Assembly (NCBI GenBank): GCA_002898355.1
Contig: BEHD01000003.1
Location: 1-64,000, forward strand
Source of the DNA: an archaeon HR01
GTDB lineage: Archaea; Thermoproteota; Nitrososphaeria_A; Caldarchaeales; Caldarchaeaceae
Direction of reading: 5' to 3'
Length of the DNA: 64,000 nucleotides
A program made the translations under genes and the position numbers. The notes beneath the pieces are model-generated. The model made no database searches. It was not told the origin of the DNA and saw only the letters and a program-made list of their open reading frames with translations. Of this stretch, positions 33,004 through 41,260 are shown piece by piece. Every line of letters begins with the position of its first letter. Position 1 is the first letter of the stretch.

Positions 33004-33492
33004 ATGGGTTTGACAGGGAGAGGCGAGCCTGCAAAGCTGTACGTCAAGATAAAGCTGGGTGAGAACGAGGTGGAGTTCTCAGGGGATAAGGAAACAGTCT
33101 GGACATCTATAAACAACTATCTATCCAGGGTGGTTGGCCCCCTATCTATAGCCATGAGGCTTGCGTCTCAGCCCGACCTAGAGAGACTCTCCAAGATCTT
33201 GGTGGATAAGGTCGTCATCAATGATGGTGTGGTCACCGTCAAGGCTTCAGCTGAGGCAAAGACGCGGATACTTTACTCCCTCGCCGCCGCCTACCTCGGA
33301 TATAGGCTGGGCATGCTTCAGGAATATACTTTGACACCTAGTAAAGTTGCGCAGGCCACGAGATTGGATGAGAGGGTTGTAAGAGCTAGGCTCAGCGATC
33401 TCTGGAAGGAGGGGCTGGTTGAGAGGGATGAGAAGGGAAGATACTGGGTGAATACTTCTGCTGTTGACTTTCTGGAGGTAAGAGGGGATTGA
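33004..33492 (+). CDS. Winged-helix protein, copy 1 of 3 related genes
   Basis: A 162-residue protein with a beta-rich N-terminal part (YVKIKLGENEVEFSG), a helical middle, and a C-terminal winged-helix segment (TPSKVAQATRLDERVVRARLSD, then LWKEGLVER). The layout repeats in the next two genes. It may bind DNA as a regulator, but the target is unknown. The ATG at 33004 is about 30 nt from the TATA. The next gene starts inside its stop (4-base overlap). Confidence 0.65.
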   Translation: MGLTGRGEPAKLYVKIKLGENEVEFSGDKETVWTSINNYLSRVVGPLSIAMRLASQPDLERLSKILVDKVVINDGVVTVKASAEAKTRILYSLAAAYLGYRLGMLQEYTLTPSKVAQATRLDERVVRARLSDLWKEGLVERDEKGRYWVNTSAVDFLEVRGD

Positions 33493-33977
33493 GTGGAAAG
33501 AGTCTTCGGGTCACCATAGACTACGACGGCCTTAAGGTGGATTTCGAAGGCCCGCCCGGCGACGTCTACATTCAGACAGTGAGGTTTTTGGAGAAGGTTC
33601 TTCCGGCTTACTCCCTCGCCAGCCGGATAGCCAAGGCTGGTGGAGTCGCTGAACTTATCGAGAAGTTGGGTGATGCCATAGCATATCAGGAGGGTGAAGG
33701 TGTCTACCCCAGAAAGCCATACACGTCATATCCAGCCCCCGAGGCCGTATTGCTATTTCTGGGGCTGAGATATATCGAGGCAGCGCTGGGGCTTAGGGAG
33801 AATGGTGCAGCCCTCATTTCGGAGATTGTCTCCACATTGGGCAGGCCTGAAAAGACAATCTCTGGAAGGCTCAGCGAGCTTGTTAGAAAGGGGTATGTTA
33901 GGAGACTAGATAGAAGTAGCTATATCATCACCGGTCTCGGTCTTTCCCACCTGGTCGAGACCCACTCGGGGGCCTGA
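33489..33977 (+). CDS. Winged-helix protein, copy 2 of 3 related genes
   Basis: A 162-residue relative of the gene before. The N-terminal strand pair reads VTIDYDGLKVDFEG, and the winged-helix region is ALISEIVSTLGRPEKTISGRLSE followed by LVRKGYVRRL. Start is TTG 33489, overlapping the previous stop. Its last 72 bases overlap the opposing third member, the longest 3' overlap in the window. Confidence 0.62.
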   Translation: MSGKSLRVTIDYDGLKVDFEGPPGDVYIQTVRFLEKVLPAYSLASRIAKAGGVAELIEKLGDAIAYQEGEGVYPRKPYTSYPAPEAVLLFLGLRYIEAALGLRENGAALISEIVSTLGRPEKTISGRLSELVRKGYVRRLDRSSYIITGLGLSHLVETHSGA

Positions 33978-34373
33978 GACTGGCTCAAGCTCCCTACGTG
34001 ATGAACGTATATACAGGTATCTCCTGGCCTCACCTCTTCTTTCCAGAATACCCTCTCTGACCATCTCCAGCAGGACATGGGCTACCGCTGTTCTGTCGTA
34101 GCTGTATCCGCGCCTGGCCACTTCCGCTGCTACCTCCGACAACGAGCGGCCGCTATCCATCCAGCCCTCCTTCACAATCTCCTCCACCACCGCCCTGCAG
34201 GTTATCGACCTGTGGCCCTGTCTTTCTATTGTTGGCTTGGCGGCCTGGCTGGCTTTCAATACGTTTAGAACCTTCTCCACGGCTTCATCTAGGGTTTCGG
34301 GTGTTGTCTCTATCTCTACCGTAACTTCTCCGACGGTGATTTTGACCTTTATTGGTGTCATATTGGCCACCAT
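33906..34373 (-). CDS. Winged-helix protein, copy 3 of 3 related genes
   Basis: A 155-residue protein with the same plan: N-terminal strands VKITVGEVTVEIETT, then a helical linker, then a winged-helix segment SLSEVAAEVARRGYSYDRTAVAHVL leading to EGILERRG. Start ATG 34373 lies about 23 nt from a TATA-like GAATTTAAATG (about 34390-34400); ATG 34361 is also possible. Convergent with copy 2. I infer homology from shared layout and N-terminal pattern, and it is more divergent than copies 1 and 2. Confidence 0.55.
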   Translation of the reverse strand: MVANMTPIKVKITVGEVTVEIETTPETLDEAVEKVLNVLKASQAAKPTIERQGHRSITCRAVVEEIVKEGWMDSGRSLSEVAAEVARRGYSYDRTAVAHVLLEMVREGILERRGEARRYLYIRSSRRELEPVSGPRVGLDQVGKTETGDDIATSI

Positions 34374-34438
34374 ATTGAACATATTGCGCAACATTTAAAT
34401 TCAATTAAATCCCATAAAAAGAGTGGGTTGCAGCGGCT

Positions 34439-35464
34439 ATGATGAACATTCAAATTGAACACCAACATACAATAGCAGAGACCCTCTTAAAAATCTTTTC
34501 CACATCAACAATCCCTGACCCATCCCAGGAATACACAGCAATCTTCACCACGTCAGGTGATGAGCAGGAGGAGGACGATACAAGACTTATCCTGCCAGAG
34601 AAGCCGCAGGTTGCCCAGTTGAAGCCCGCCGGCGTGTCCAAGACAGTCATAGCCTGCGACGCCTCGACAGTTAAGGTGGCCGAGTGTTCCACCGGGTCCA
34701 TGTGGGCCCTCAAGGGCAGTGTAGTGTTAAGGTCAGGGTCTTTTAGGCAGGCCCATATCTACGGCCCCTTTGTCTATCTACTTTCCAGCTCCAATACTGG
34801 TGCCTTGATAAAGACATTGTATCAAGCCCTCGGATGCCACAGGCCCAGCACCTACGTCAACGGAAATATAGCCCCAAAGATAATCGCCAACCTCTTCGAG
34901 AGGATTCTTCAGAGAAACGCCGTTGAATATCTTGATGGGGGCATATTGCTTCTAGATGGGTCTCTGACCGCAGGACCTTTAGACAGCCCTCTTGCGGCCC
35001 TTGAGCAGCTTGTGGACCGGGCCACGGCTAGGGGTTTGGGGGTTCTAGCATTCTCGAAATCGACTAGGCTGATGAGCATGGGTGTAAGGATTACATCTCT
35101 CGCAACAGGCCATAAACCACCATACCTACTCAAGCCAATGCTTGACAGATGTCGGGAACGTTATCAGATGGTTTTAGGCGAGGTGTATGTGGCCCGGCTG
35201 GCCCCCTCATCATATCCCTTCAGGGTAGACGTCAACACCGGAGGCGATGGCGTTCAAGAGATATTCGGCTATCTACTGTCAAGTGATGCTATAATCTATG
35301 GATATCCCGAGACTTTAGCCCTGGCACATCAGCTCGCAACCTTCAACAGGCTAGACCTCATCGCCTTAAGAACCTCCATCCAAGCCAGTATGAGGAATAT
35401 CACTGCATCCGACATAGACATCAGGAGAGGCTTGTTCTCACCCCTAGACAGGTATTATCCATGA
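34439..35464 (+). CDS. nurA: NurA-domain nuclease
   Basis: A 341-residue nuclease that resects 5' ends of DNA breaks with HerA, feeding homologous recombination. Conserved acidic sites appear in IACDASTVKV (about residue 73) and LLLDGSL (about residue 174), and the LAFSKSTRL Lys region follows. Identification rests partly on the adjacent herA. A TATA-like CCATAAAAA at about 34412-34420 lies roughly 24 nt upstream of the ATG. It is coupled to herA by an ATGA overlap. Confidence 0.82.
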   Translation: MMNIQIEHQHTIAETLLKIFSTSTIPDPSQEYTAIFTTSGDEQEEDDTRLILPEKPQVAQLKPAGVSKTVIACDASTVKVAECSTGSMWALKGSVVLRSGSFRQAHIYGPFVYLLSSSNTGALIKTLYQALGCHRPSTYVNGNIAPKIIANLFERILQRNAVEYLDGGILLLDGSLTAGPLDSPLAALEQLVDRATARGLGVLAFSKSTRLMSMGVRITSLATGHKPPYLLKPMLDRCRERYQMVLGEVYVARLAPSSYPFRVDVNTGGDGVQEIFGYLLSSDAIIYGYPETLALAHQLATFNRLDLIALRTSIQASMRNITASDIDIRRGLFSPLDRYYP

Positions 35465-36930
35465 GGGTCTTCAAAAAATCAGGCGACACACTAGAGATTC
35501 TGTGCAGGGCAGGAGAGATAGATATCAAGATTGGTGAATACCTCCTCCTCTACGAGGGTGAATACAATATGATAGCTCAGGTCCTAGACGTCTCCTACGT
35601 GGACATCCCAGGAATTCTTGAGGACTTGTTGAGGGATCTCACGATAGAGGACAGCAATGGAAGAACCGTCTTCGACCCCTATAACATCAGCTCCCTTGGA
35701 CTAGCGATTAGGGAGGCAAGAGTCTTGAAGTGTAAAATAAGAGGGATCTCGAGAAGTTCTGTGGTTGAGCCCAACTCGGGATGGCTGCCCAGCAGATTCA
35801 ATACATCTGTTAGAAAGGCAGGATTGGCGGATATTCAGACGTTCCAGAAAACTCCTATCGGCGTTGAGATACATCTCGGAGAAGTTCTCGGGCAGCAGTT
35901 TACAATCTCCGCTAAGACCCTCGACGGCTCCCTAACCATAGTTACGGGAAAGAAGGAAAGCGGCAAATCCCACCTGGCCAAGCTATTGGTTGAAGGCCTC
36001 GCAAGACATGGAGCTGTGGTGGTGGTCTTCGACGTCAACGGCGAATATGTTAATCTAGGAAGGACAGTTGATGGAGGGGAGAGCCCGCTGGCCAGATCTC
36101 TGAAAATCCTAGTTCCAGGGAAAACGCTTACCACATCGCTCGAGGAGATGGGTTTGAAATGTTTTATGGATATACTTGAGCATGTCTACGCAACACCCTC
36201 CACAAGCTGCAGAGAGATGGCCCGTATCTGGGCCACCCTAGAGAGAGGCGGTAAACCCATCACCTTAACAAACCTCATCGAATACGTTACTCGTGCACCG
36301 ATGAACGAGTCAGTCCGAGAAGCCCTCGTCTCAAGACTTCAAAGCATATCCCACACAGGGTTCATAAACGATGATGGTGAGCCCACACGTCTTGAGAAGA
36401 TTTTGCAGCCCAGGCGGATGGGGGCTGTGGTGGTAGTTGATCTCTCACAGCTCCTCCCCAGCACCAGACGGCTCACCGTTGAATATCTGCTAACCACTAT
36501 ATCCAAACTCCTTTCCAGAAACGTTATCAGACCTGTCTTCCTCCTGGCCGAGGAGGCCCACCTATATCTGAGGGAGACCTACTGGGAGGATATCGTCACC
36601 CGTATGAGACATCTGGGTATCTTCCCGATATTCGTCACGAACCAGCCGGACTCCATCCCAGAGCTGGTGTACCGTCAAGCCGACAACATCTTCCTCTTCA
36701 ACTTCAGCAACGAAAACGATTTTGAGAGGCTGGCCAGAGTATCTAAGGTAGACGGTGAGACGGTCAAATTGCTGGGTAAGGTCCTGCCGGCAAGGTCATG
36801 TCTGGTGCTTGGCAAAACAGTCTCAGATATCCCTGTGGTTTTGTCGGTTAAGAGGAGCGAGCTGGCCACCATGGGTGCCACAAAACTATTTTTCACGGAG
36901 AATCTAGCCCAGCAGGAAATAGTGGGATGA
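35461..36930 (+). CDS. herA: HerA-like DNA translocase ATPase
   Basis: A 489-residue hexameric P-loop ATPase of the FtsK/HerA group that pumps DNA during end resection. The N-terminal beta-barrel (HAS) domain covers about 1-150. The Walker A variant TGKKESGKSH is at about 160-169, DVNGEY follows, and Walker B VFLLAEEAH is near 360. Next is the arginine-finger region TRMRHLG and FVTNQPDSIP. It is translated with nurA and, at its end, coupled to ogg2. Confidence 0.9.
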   Translation: MRVFKKSGDTLEILCRAGEIDIKIGEYLLLYEGEYNMIAQVLDVSYVDIPGILEDLLRDLTIEDSNGRTVFDPYNISSLGLAIREARVLKCKIRGISRSSVVEPNSGWLPSRFNTSVRKAGLADIQTFQKTPIGVEIHLGEVLGQQFTISAKTLDGSLTIVTGKKESGKSHLAKLLVEGLARHGAVVVVFDVNGEYVNLGRTVDGGESPLARSLKILVPGKTLTTSLEEMGLKCFMDILEHVYATPSTSCREMARIWATLERGGKPITLTNLIEYVTRAPMNESVREALVSRLQSISHTGFINDDGEPTRLEKILQPRRMGAVVVVDLSQLLPSTRRLTVEYLLTTISKLLSRNVIRPVFLLAEEAHLYLRETYWEDIVTRMRHLGIFPIFVTNQPDSIPELVYRQADNIFLFNFSNENDFERLARVSKVDGETVKLLGKVLPARSCLVLGKTVSDIPVVLSVKRSELATMGATKLFFTENLAQQEIVG

Positions 36931-37556
36931 GGAAGATATTTCATGAGATACTGAAGCATTATGGTGAGAGGAGGAGAGAGATTGAGGAGAGGCTGGGGGA
37001 GTTTGCGAGGTTTGATAGGAGGGATAGGGAGAGGGTTTTTAACGAGCTGGCTTTCTGCCTCTGTACGCCGCAGACAAAGGCCAAATCCGCCTTCAAGGCG
37101 GTCTGTTATCTCAGCGAGTCCGGGCTTTTATGGAATGGTTCCAAGAGGCAGGTAGCCTATATTCTTAGAAGATTCGGTGTTAGATTCCACAACGTCAAGG
37201 CAGGGCATATTGTATATAATAGGCGGAAGGTTGGCCAGCTGATCCCGCTCCTCGATAACGTTGATGGTAGAGTGCTGAGAGAGATTCTGGTCAGGGAGGT
37301 GAAGGGGTTCGGGATGAAAGAAGCAAGCCATTTTCTCAGAAACATAGGATACAGTGATGTAGCCATTATCGATAGGCATATCCTCAGGTGGATGAAGAGG
37401 CTTGGATATATCCGCCGGCTTCCGAGGAGGATTGACAGTGAAACCTATGTTGAGTTGGAAAGGAGGTTTTTCCGCATGGCTGGGGACATGGGTTTGAGGG
37501 GCTGCATCCTAGATATGGTTCTCTGGAGCGCCAGCACAGGAGAGGTCTTTAAATGA
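36927..37556 (+). CDS. Ogg2-type 8-oxoguanine DNA glycosylase/lyase
   Basis: A 209-residue helix-hairpin-helix-GPD glycosylase that removes 8-oxoguanine from DNA. The catalytic Lys is in KGFGMKEASHFLRN (about residue 129-142) and the catalytic Asp in IDRHIL. The chain ends in a Lys, which in characterised Ogg2 enzymes is a determinant for recognising 8-oxoG over G. It lacks the 4Fe-4S Cys of Nth. It is coupled to herA by an ATGA overlap, forming a DNA-repair operon with nurA. Confidence 0.92.
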   Translation: MRKIFHEILKHYGERRREIEERLGEFARFDRRDRERVFNELAFCLCTPQTKAKSAFKAVCYLSESGLLWNGSKRQVAYILRRFGVRFHNVKAGHIVYNRRKVGQLIPLLDNVDGRVLREILVREVKGFGMKEASHFLRNIGYSDVAIIDRHILRWMKRLGYIRRLPRRIDSETYVELERRFFRMAGDMGLRGCILDMVLWSASTGEVFK

Positions 37557-37578
37557 GCCTGCGGAACCCTAAGACGGC

Positions 37579-38538
37579 TTGAGTGATGGAAAGCTGGTCC
37601 TAAGCGAGGAATTGAAGAGTTTTTTACTGTCGCTCCCCGACCTAGATTTCGAACTTCTGCTCTCATCCTACCAGTCAAGCCTGCCTGAATCATTTAGAAT
37701 TAACACTCTGAAGGTTTCACATGAGAAGGCTTTGGAGCTCCTGTCCGAGGAGGGGTTCAGCTTCATAAAGATACCGTGGCTCCGGGATGGCTACTATGTA
37801 AAGCCTGAAGGGCTCCTATCCCATACAATCTGGTATAAGCTCGGTCTTGTGTATATACAGGGTGCTGTCTCGATGCTGGCGTCTGAGTTACTGGATGTCT
37901 CACCCGGGCATAAGGTTTTAGACCTCTGCGCAGCACCGGGAAGCAAGGCCACGCATATAGGCCAGCTGTTGGGTGGGAGGGGTGTCATCGTGGCGAATGA
38001 TGTTTCAACCTCTAGGGTGAAGGCGCTAGCCTCCAACCTACAGAGATGCGGTGTTCTCAACTCTGTAATCACCCAGTGGGACGGTAGAATATTTGGGAGA
38101 AGGCTCAGGGGTTATTTTGACAGGGTTCTCCTAGATGCTCCATGTAGCGCCCTTGGGATTATCTCAAAAGACTGGGGTGTGGGTAGGAGATGGCGGGAGA
38201 GGGTCTCGCTGACTCACAGCAAGCTTCAGAAGGGCTTGATAATCTCTGCCTATGACTGCCTAAAGCCTGGTGGATATATGATCTACGCGACATGCACACT
38301 TCACCCCCTAGAAAACGAGGAGGTTGTAATGCATCTGCTAAACAGTAGACAGGACGCTAGACTATGCAGGATTTCCGTCGAAGGTCTCAATTATTCGAAT
38401 GGGTTGATGGAGTGGGGTAATAGGAGATATCATGGTGATATGGCCTATTGTATCAGGGTCTATCCATACCATAGCGGGTCTGAAGGTTTTTTCTTTGCAA
38501 AGTTAAGGAAGGAGGTGGGTGGCGGTGAGGAAGCTTAG
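37579..38538 (+). CDS. NOL1/NOP2/Sun RNA m5C methyltransferase
   Basis: A 319-residue SAM-dependent enzyme that methylates cytosine C5 in tRNA or rRNA. It has LDLCAAPGSKATHI (SAM site), the motif-IV Cys in DAPCSALG, and the catalytic motif-VI Cys in YATCTLHPLENEEV. The N-terminal part (about 1-95) is the family's RNA-binding region, and no C-terminal PUA domain is present. The next gene appears to supply it. Start is TTG 37579. Confidence 0.9.
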   Translation: MSDGKLVLSEELKSFLLSLPDLDFELLLSSYQSSLPESFRINTLKVSHEKALELLSEEGFSFIKIPWLRDGYYVKPEGLLSHTIWYKLGLVYIQGAVSMLASELLDVSPGHKVLDLCAAPGSKATHIGQLLGGRGVIVANDVSTSRVKALASNLQRCGVLNSVITQWDGRIFGRRLRGYFDRVLLDAPCSALGIISKDWGVGRRWRERVSLTHSKLQKGLIISAYDCLKPGGYMIYATCTLHPLENEEVVMHLLNSRQDARLCRISVEGLNYSNGLMEWGNRRYHGDMAYCIRVYPYHSGSEGFFFAKLRKEVGGGEEA

Positions 38539-38974
38539 TGAAGATGAGAGGAGGGGTTTTCAGGAGAGTGTTAAGAGGATATACGGTGTGGAGAATTATT
38601 TGGATGAGTATGTTCTGGTTAAGGCGGGTGATGGCCGGGTTAGGGTCTGTACGGCGGAGGCTTTCGAGACCGCCTCAATTCTGAGAAAAGTGGTCTCTGT
38701 GGGGGTTTACGCCGCCAAGTGGAGGGATTGGGGTGTAGTTTTAACGATTGAGGGGAGCAACCTGTTGAAGTCCCGTCCTTCAAACGTTTTTGAGCTTGAG
38801 AGGGGTGAGGCGTTGATGTGGATGGACGGCGCTCCCTTGAGGCTGGAGGGTTGGAAGGGGGAGAAGATTGTATTGGGTTCTTTCCACGGGTTCTTCCTAG
38901 GTGCGGCGTTGGTGGGTAGAGATGGGATAGCTTATCCCCAAATCCCGAAATGGCGCAGAATTCATGGGGAGTAG
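38519..38974 (+). CDS. PUA-like RNA-binding protein (RsmF C-terminal-type)
   Basis: A 151-residue protein whose last 80 residues resemble the PUA-like domain found at the C-terminus of RsmF-type m5C methyltransferases. It has VVSVGVYAAKW, LERGEALMWMDG, and LGSFHGFFLGAALV followed by PKWRRI. It overlaps the methyltransferase by 20 bases and may guide it to RNA. Start GTG 38519. Its 3' end overlaps the next opposing gene by 13 bases. Confidence 0.7.
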   Translation: MAVRKLSEDERRGFQESVKRIYGVENYLDEYVLVKAGDGRVRVCTAEAFETASILRKVVSVGVYAAKWRDWGVVLTIEGSNLLKSRPSNVFELERGEALMWMDGAPLRLEGWKGEKIVLGSFHGFFLGAALVGRDGIAYPQIPKWRRIHGE

Positions 38975-41202
38975 GGGCTCAACGGCTTTTCAACCCTCAG
39001 CATATATGGGATATATCTGCTGACTGTGTATATCGAGTATCCCTCAACACCCGCTACGGAGGAGAACTCGTCCACCTCCCTCTGGAGCTCTACAGCAGGT
39101 GTTATCCAACCCTCCACAACCTCAATAGTGTGCACCGTGAAGAGTACCTTGGAACTGGTATTGAGTGCGTTACGAGCTACATTATCCAACGCCGTTCTAA
39201 AACTTTCGATGGTGTAGTTACCTATCAGGTTCTCCTTGACTCTTCTAACCCATGGGTCTGTTCTGACCACGAGGTAGTCTGCGAGGTTGAAATATTCGCT
39301 GTATCCGTTGTTGGATGTTAGGGCGTCTATCTCGAGAAAGACTGGATATCTAACGTTTCGCTCCTTGAGAGAACTCAGGAGAGCCCTGATGCTCTCCCTT
39401 ATTTCAACCCCTCTGCCCCAGTCGACACCCATTATATAGAATCCGTCGAAGCCCATCCTCTCCGCTATTTCTAATGCGTTTCCAGCGAAAAAGTCTGCGT
39501 AAGTTTTGTTGGTCTCCTTTAATACAAACTGGAAGTAGATATTTCCTTCTTTATCGGTTAGATATGGATGGTTTTGGGTGAGCCATGTCGCGTTGTATCC
39601 GTGATAGCCGAAATGTATTTCATATGCATAGGATTTGAGGTATAGACCCAGCAACACCTTAACACCGTTTTCATGTAGTCGGCTTACAAGCCTACTCATC
39701 ATTTCGTCGTTCCATTCTGTTGTTGTAAGCTTGAATCGGCTGTTCTTTGAGAAATCCGTGTGGACTGGGTTGCTCACTATTTCGGGTGAAACGGTTATCG
39801 CCAGATGCGTGAGGTCAAACTGTTGCTTGAAAAGTGGAACACCCATATCTCCCTCCTGATGGAAGAATGCTTCCACACCCGATAAGACTCCAACCCTTAG
39901 AGGTGCGTATGGTAGGGTTACGCCTTTGGGGGAGGGGAAGATGCTTAGGGAGACGGCCATAATTACTACCAAGCCTATCACAGTTACCCTCGTTGTATTC
40001 CAGAAGCTTGTTTTACGTATTTGCAGTATGTTGAAGAGTAATGATATGAAGCGGGTTCCAGCCGCTATTCCGGAGGCTACTATGATGACGCTGGAGATGG
40101 ATGATAGGGGTGTTCCGGTTTGGGGTGTTATTCTTCCGAGGTTTTTAAGGTCGAAAAGGGCTAGGGAGAACTGGCCCGATACTATGAAGGAAATCCCCAG
40201 AATGATGACTGCCACTAGGTTGAACATCATCTCCCTATGTGGCTTGATTGTTAGAAGGAGGAGGAGGAAGGGTAGGACCCATGTAATGTATTGAACATTC
40301 ACCTTTGATGATGTGGCTAGAAACGCCAGAAGAATCCCGTTGACCGCATAAAGTAGAAACATCAGGCTCTCTGACCTGTACTGGAGGCATCTATTCACGA
40401 TGACTAGGCAAAGCAGTATGAAGGAGGTTATAGAGAGCAGAGAGATTAGGGACGTGTTCGAGAAGTTGGATAGAGCAACCCAGTAGGTAAACTGGCCTAT
40501 GTTTGTGAAGTGGAAGAGGAGCTTATCCAGCATGGCGGGTATTGACCTGATGTACGGTAACGCTGCTATCAGGATTCCCAGAGCGAAGGAGGATATGAGG
40601 TATGCAAGTTCTCTCCACCTCTTCTTCTCGGCTGCCAGATAGATTGAAAACGGTATAAGCAGTAGTGATGGGTAGATTTTGGCTGCGGTACCGAGGGCCA
40701 GGGCCAAGCCCGAGTAGATTATTCTCTTTTTAAGCAGTAGATAGGAGGCTGCTAGTGTTAGGAGAACTGCTATCGAGTCGAACATACCCCATACGGAGGA
40801 GATCAGGATGGAGATGGGGTTGAGGTAGAATAGGAGGGTGATTTTCCGGGCTTTCGAGTTCTCTAACGAGTAGAGGCGGGCCAGCCTGTATAACAGTATA
40901 GCTGATAGGATGTCGGTTAAAATAATGGGCGCCTTGATGAGTGCCACCTTAATCTCTAGGGTAGTGATGTTCGTGGCCAGTGCTGAGACTGCTGTGAGCC
41001 AGTAAAGCCATAGGGGTGGATAGGCGTAGAACCCCCATGGAAAGTCTGTAAGCTCCCTAATCTCGTATACGTTCACCCCTCTGGCGGCCAGCCCACCGCT
41101 CTCAATCCAAACATACATATCCCATGAATGCCCGAAGAATGGGGCGAGAAGGATGCGGATTATTGTTCCAGCCGCCATCAGGGCCAGGTATTTGTCCACC
41201 AT
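38962..41202 (-). CDS. GT-C glycosyltransferase fused to a TIM-barrel-like domain
   Basis: A 746-residue protein. Residues about 1-425 contain about 12 hydrophobic segments with the GT87/PIG-M-like features SWDMYVWIESGG, YPPLWLYWLT and KIYPSLLLIP. Residues about 440-746 form a soluble extracytoplasmic domain with LVSRLHENGVKVLLGLY, MGFDGFYIMGVDWGRGVE and VFLEIDA, which looks like a beta/alpha-barrel glycoside hydrolase-type fold. I do not know this combination. ATG 41202 fits the TATA at 41229-41240 with a short leader; GTG 41226 is the alternative. Confidence 0.7.
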   Translation of the reverse strand: MVDKYLALMAAGTIIRILLAPFFGHSWDMYVWIESGGLAARGVNVYEIRELTDFPWGFYAYPPLWLYWLTAVSALATNITTLEIKVALIKAPIILTDILSAILLYRLARLYSLENSKARKITLLFYLNPISILISSVWGMFDSIAVLLTLAASYLLLKKRIIYSGLALALGTAAKIYPSLLLIPFSIYLAAEKKRWRELAYLISSFALGILIAALPYIRSIPAMLDKLLFHFTNIGQFTYWVALSNFSNTSLISLLSITSFILLCLVIVNRCLQYRSESLMFLLYAVNGILLAFLATSSKVNVQYITWVLPFLLLLLTIKPHREMMFNLVAVIILGISFIVSGQFSLALFDLKNLGRITPQTGTPLSSISSVIIVASGIAAGTRFISLLFNILQIRKTSFWNTTRVTVIGLVVIMAVSLSIFPSPKGVTLPYAPLRVGVLSGVEAFFHQEGDMGVPLFKQQFDLTHLAITVSPEIVSNPVHTDFSKNSRFKLTTTEWNDEMMSRLVSRLHENGVKVLLGLYLKSYAYEIHFGYHGYNATWLTQNHPYLTDKEGNIYFQFVLKETNKTYADFFAGNALEIAERMGFDGFYIMGVDWGRGVEIRESIRALLSSLKERNVRYPVFLEIDALTSNNGYSEYFNLADYLVVRTDPWVRRVKENLIGNYTIESFRTALDNVARNALNTSSKVLFTVHTIEVVEGWITPAVELQREVDEFSSVAGVEGYSIYTVSRYIPYMLRVEKPLSPYSP

Positions 41203-41228
41203 GGCCTCCCAAATCCAACACACCAACC

Positions 41229-41240
41229 TTATTTAAATGA
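41229..41240. promoter_or_regulatory. Shared TATA element, GT-C fusion and agmatinase-like gene
   Basis: TTATTTAAATGA contains the palindrome TTTAAA and sits between two divergent genes. It is 26 nt before ATG 41261 on the plus strand and about 33 nt before ATG 41202 on the minus strand. No second TATA-like box is present. Confidence 0.5.
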
Positions 41241-41260
41241 TGATTTTAGAGGTAGGTGAC

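Noticed and set aside
35835-36134. 99-residue antisense frame
   Set aside because: It lies inside herA, and no supporting motif or promoter was seen.
41237-41260. ATG 41237 as start of the agmatinase-like gene
   Set aside because: It overlaps the TATA box at 41229-41240, while ATG 41261 is exactly 26 nt from its centre.
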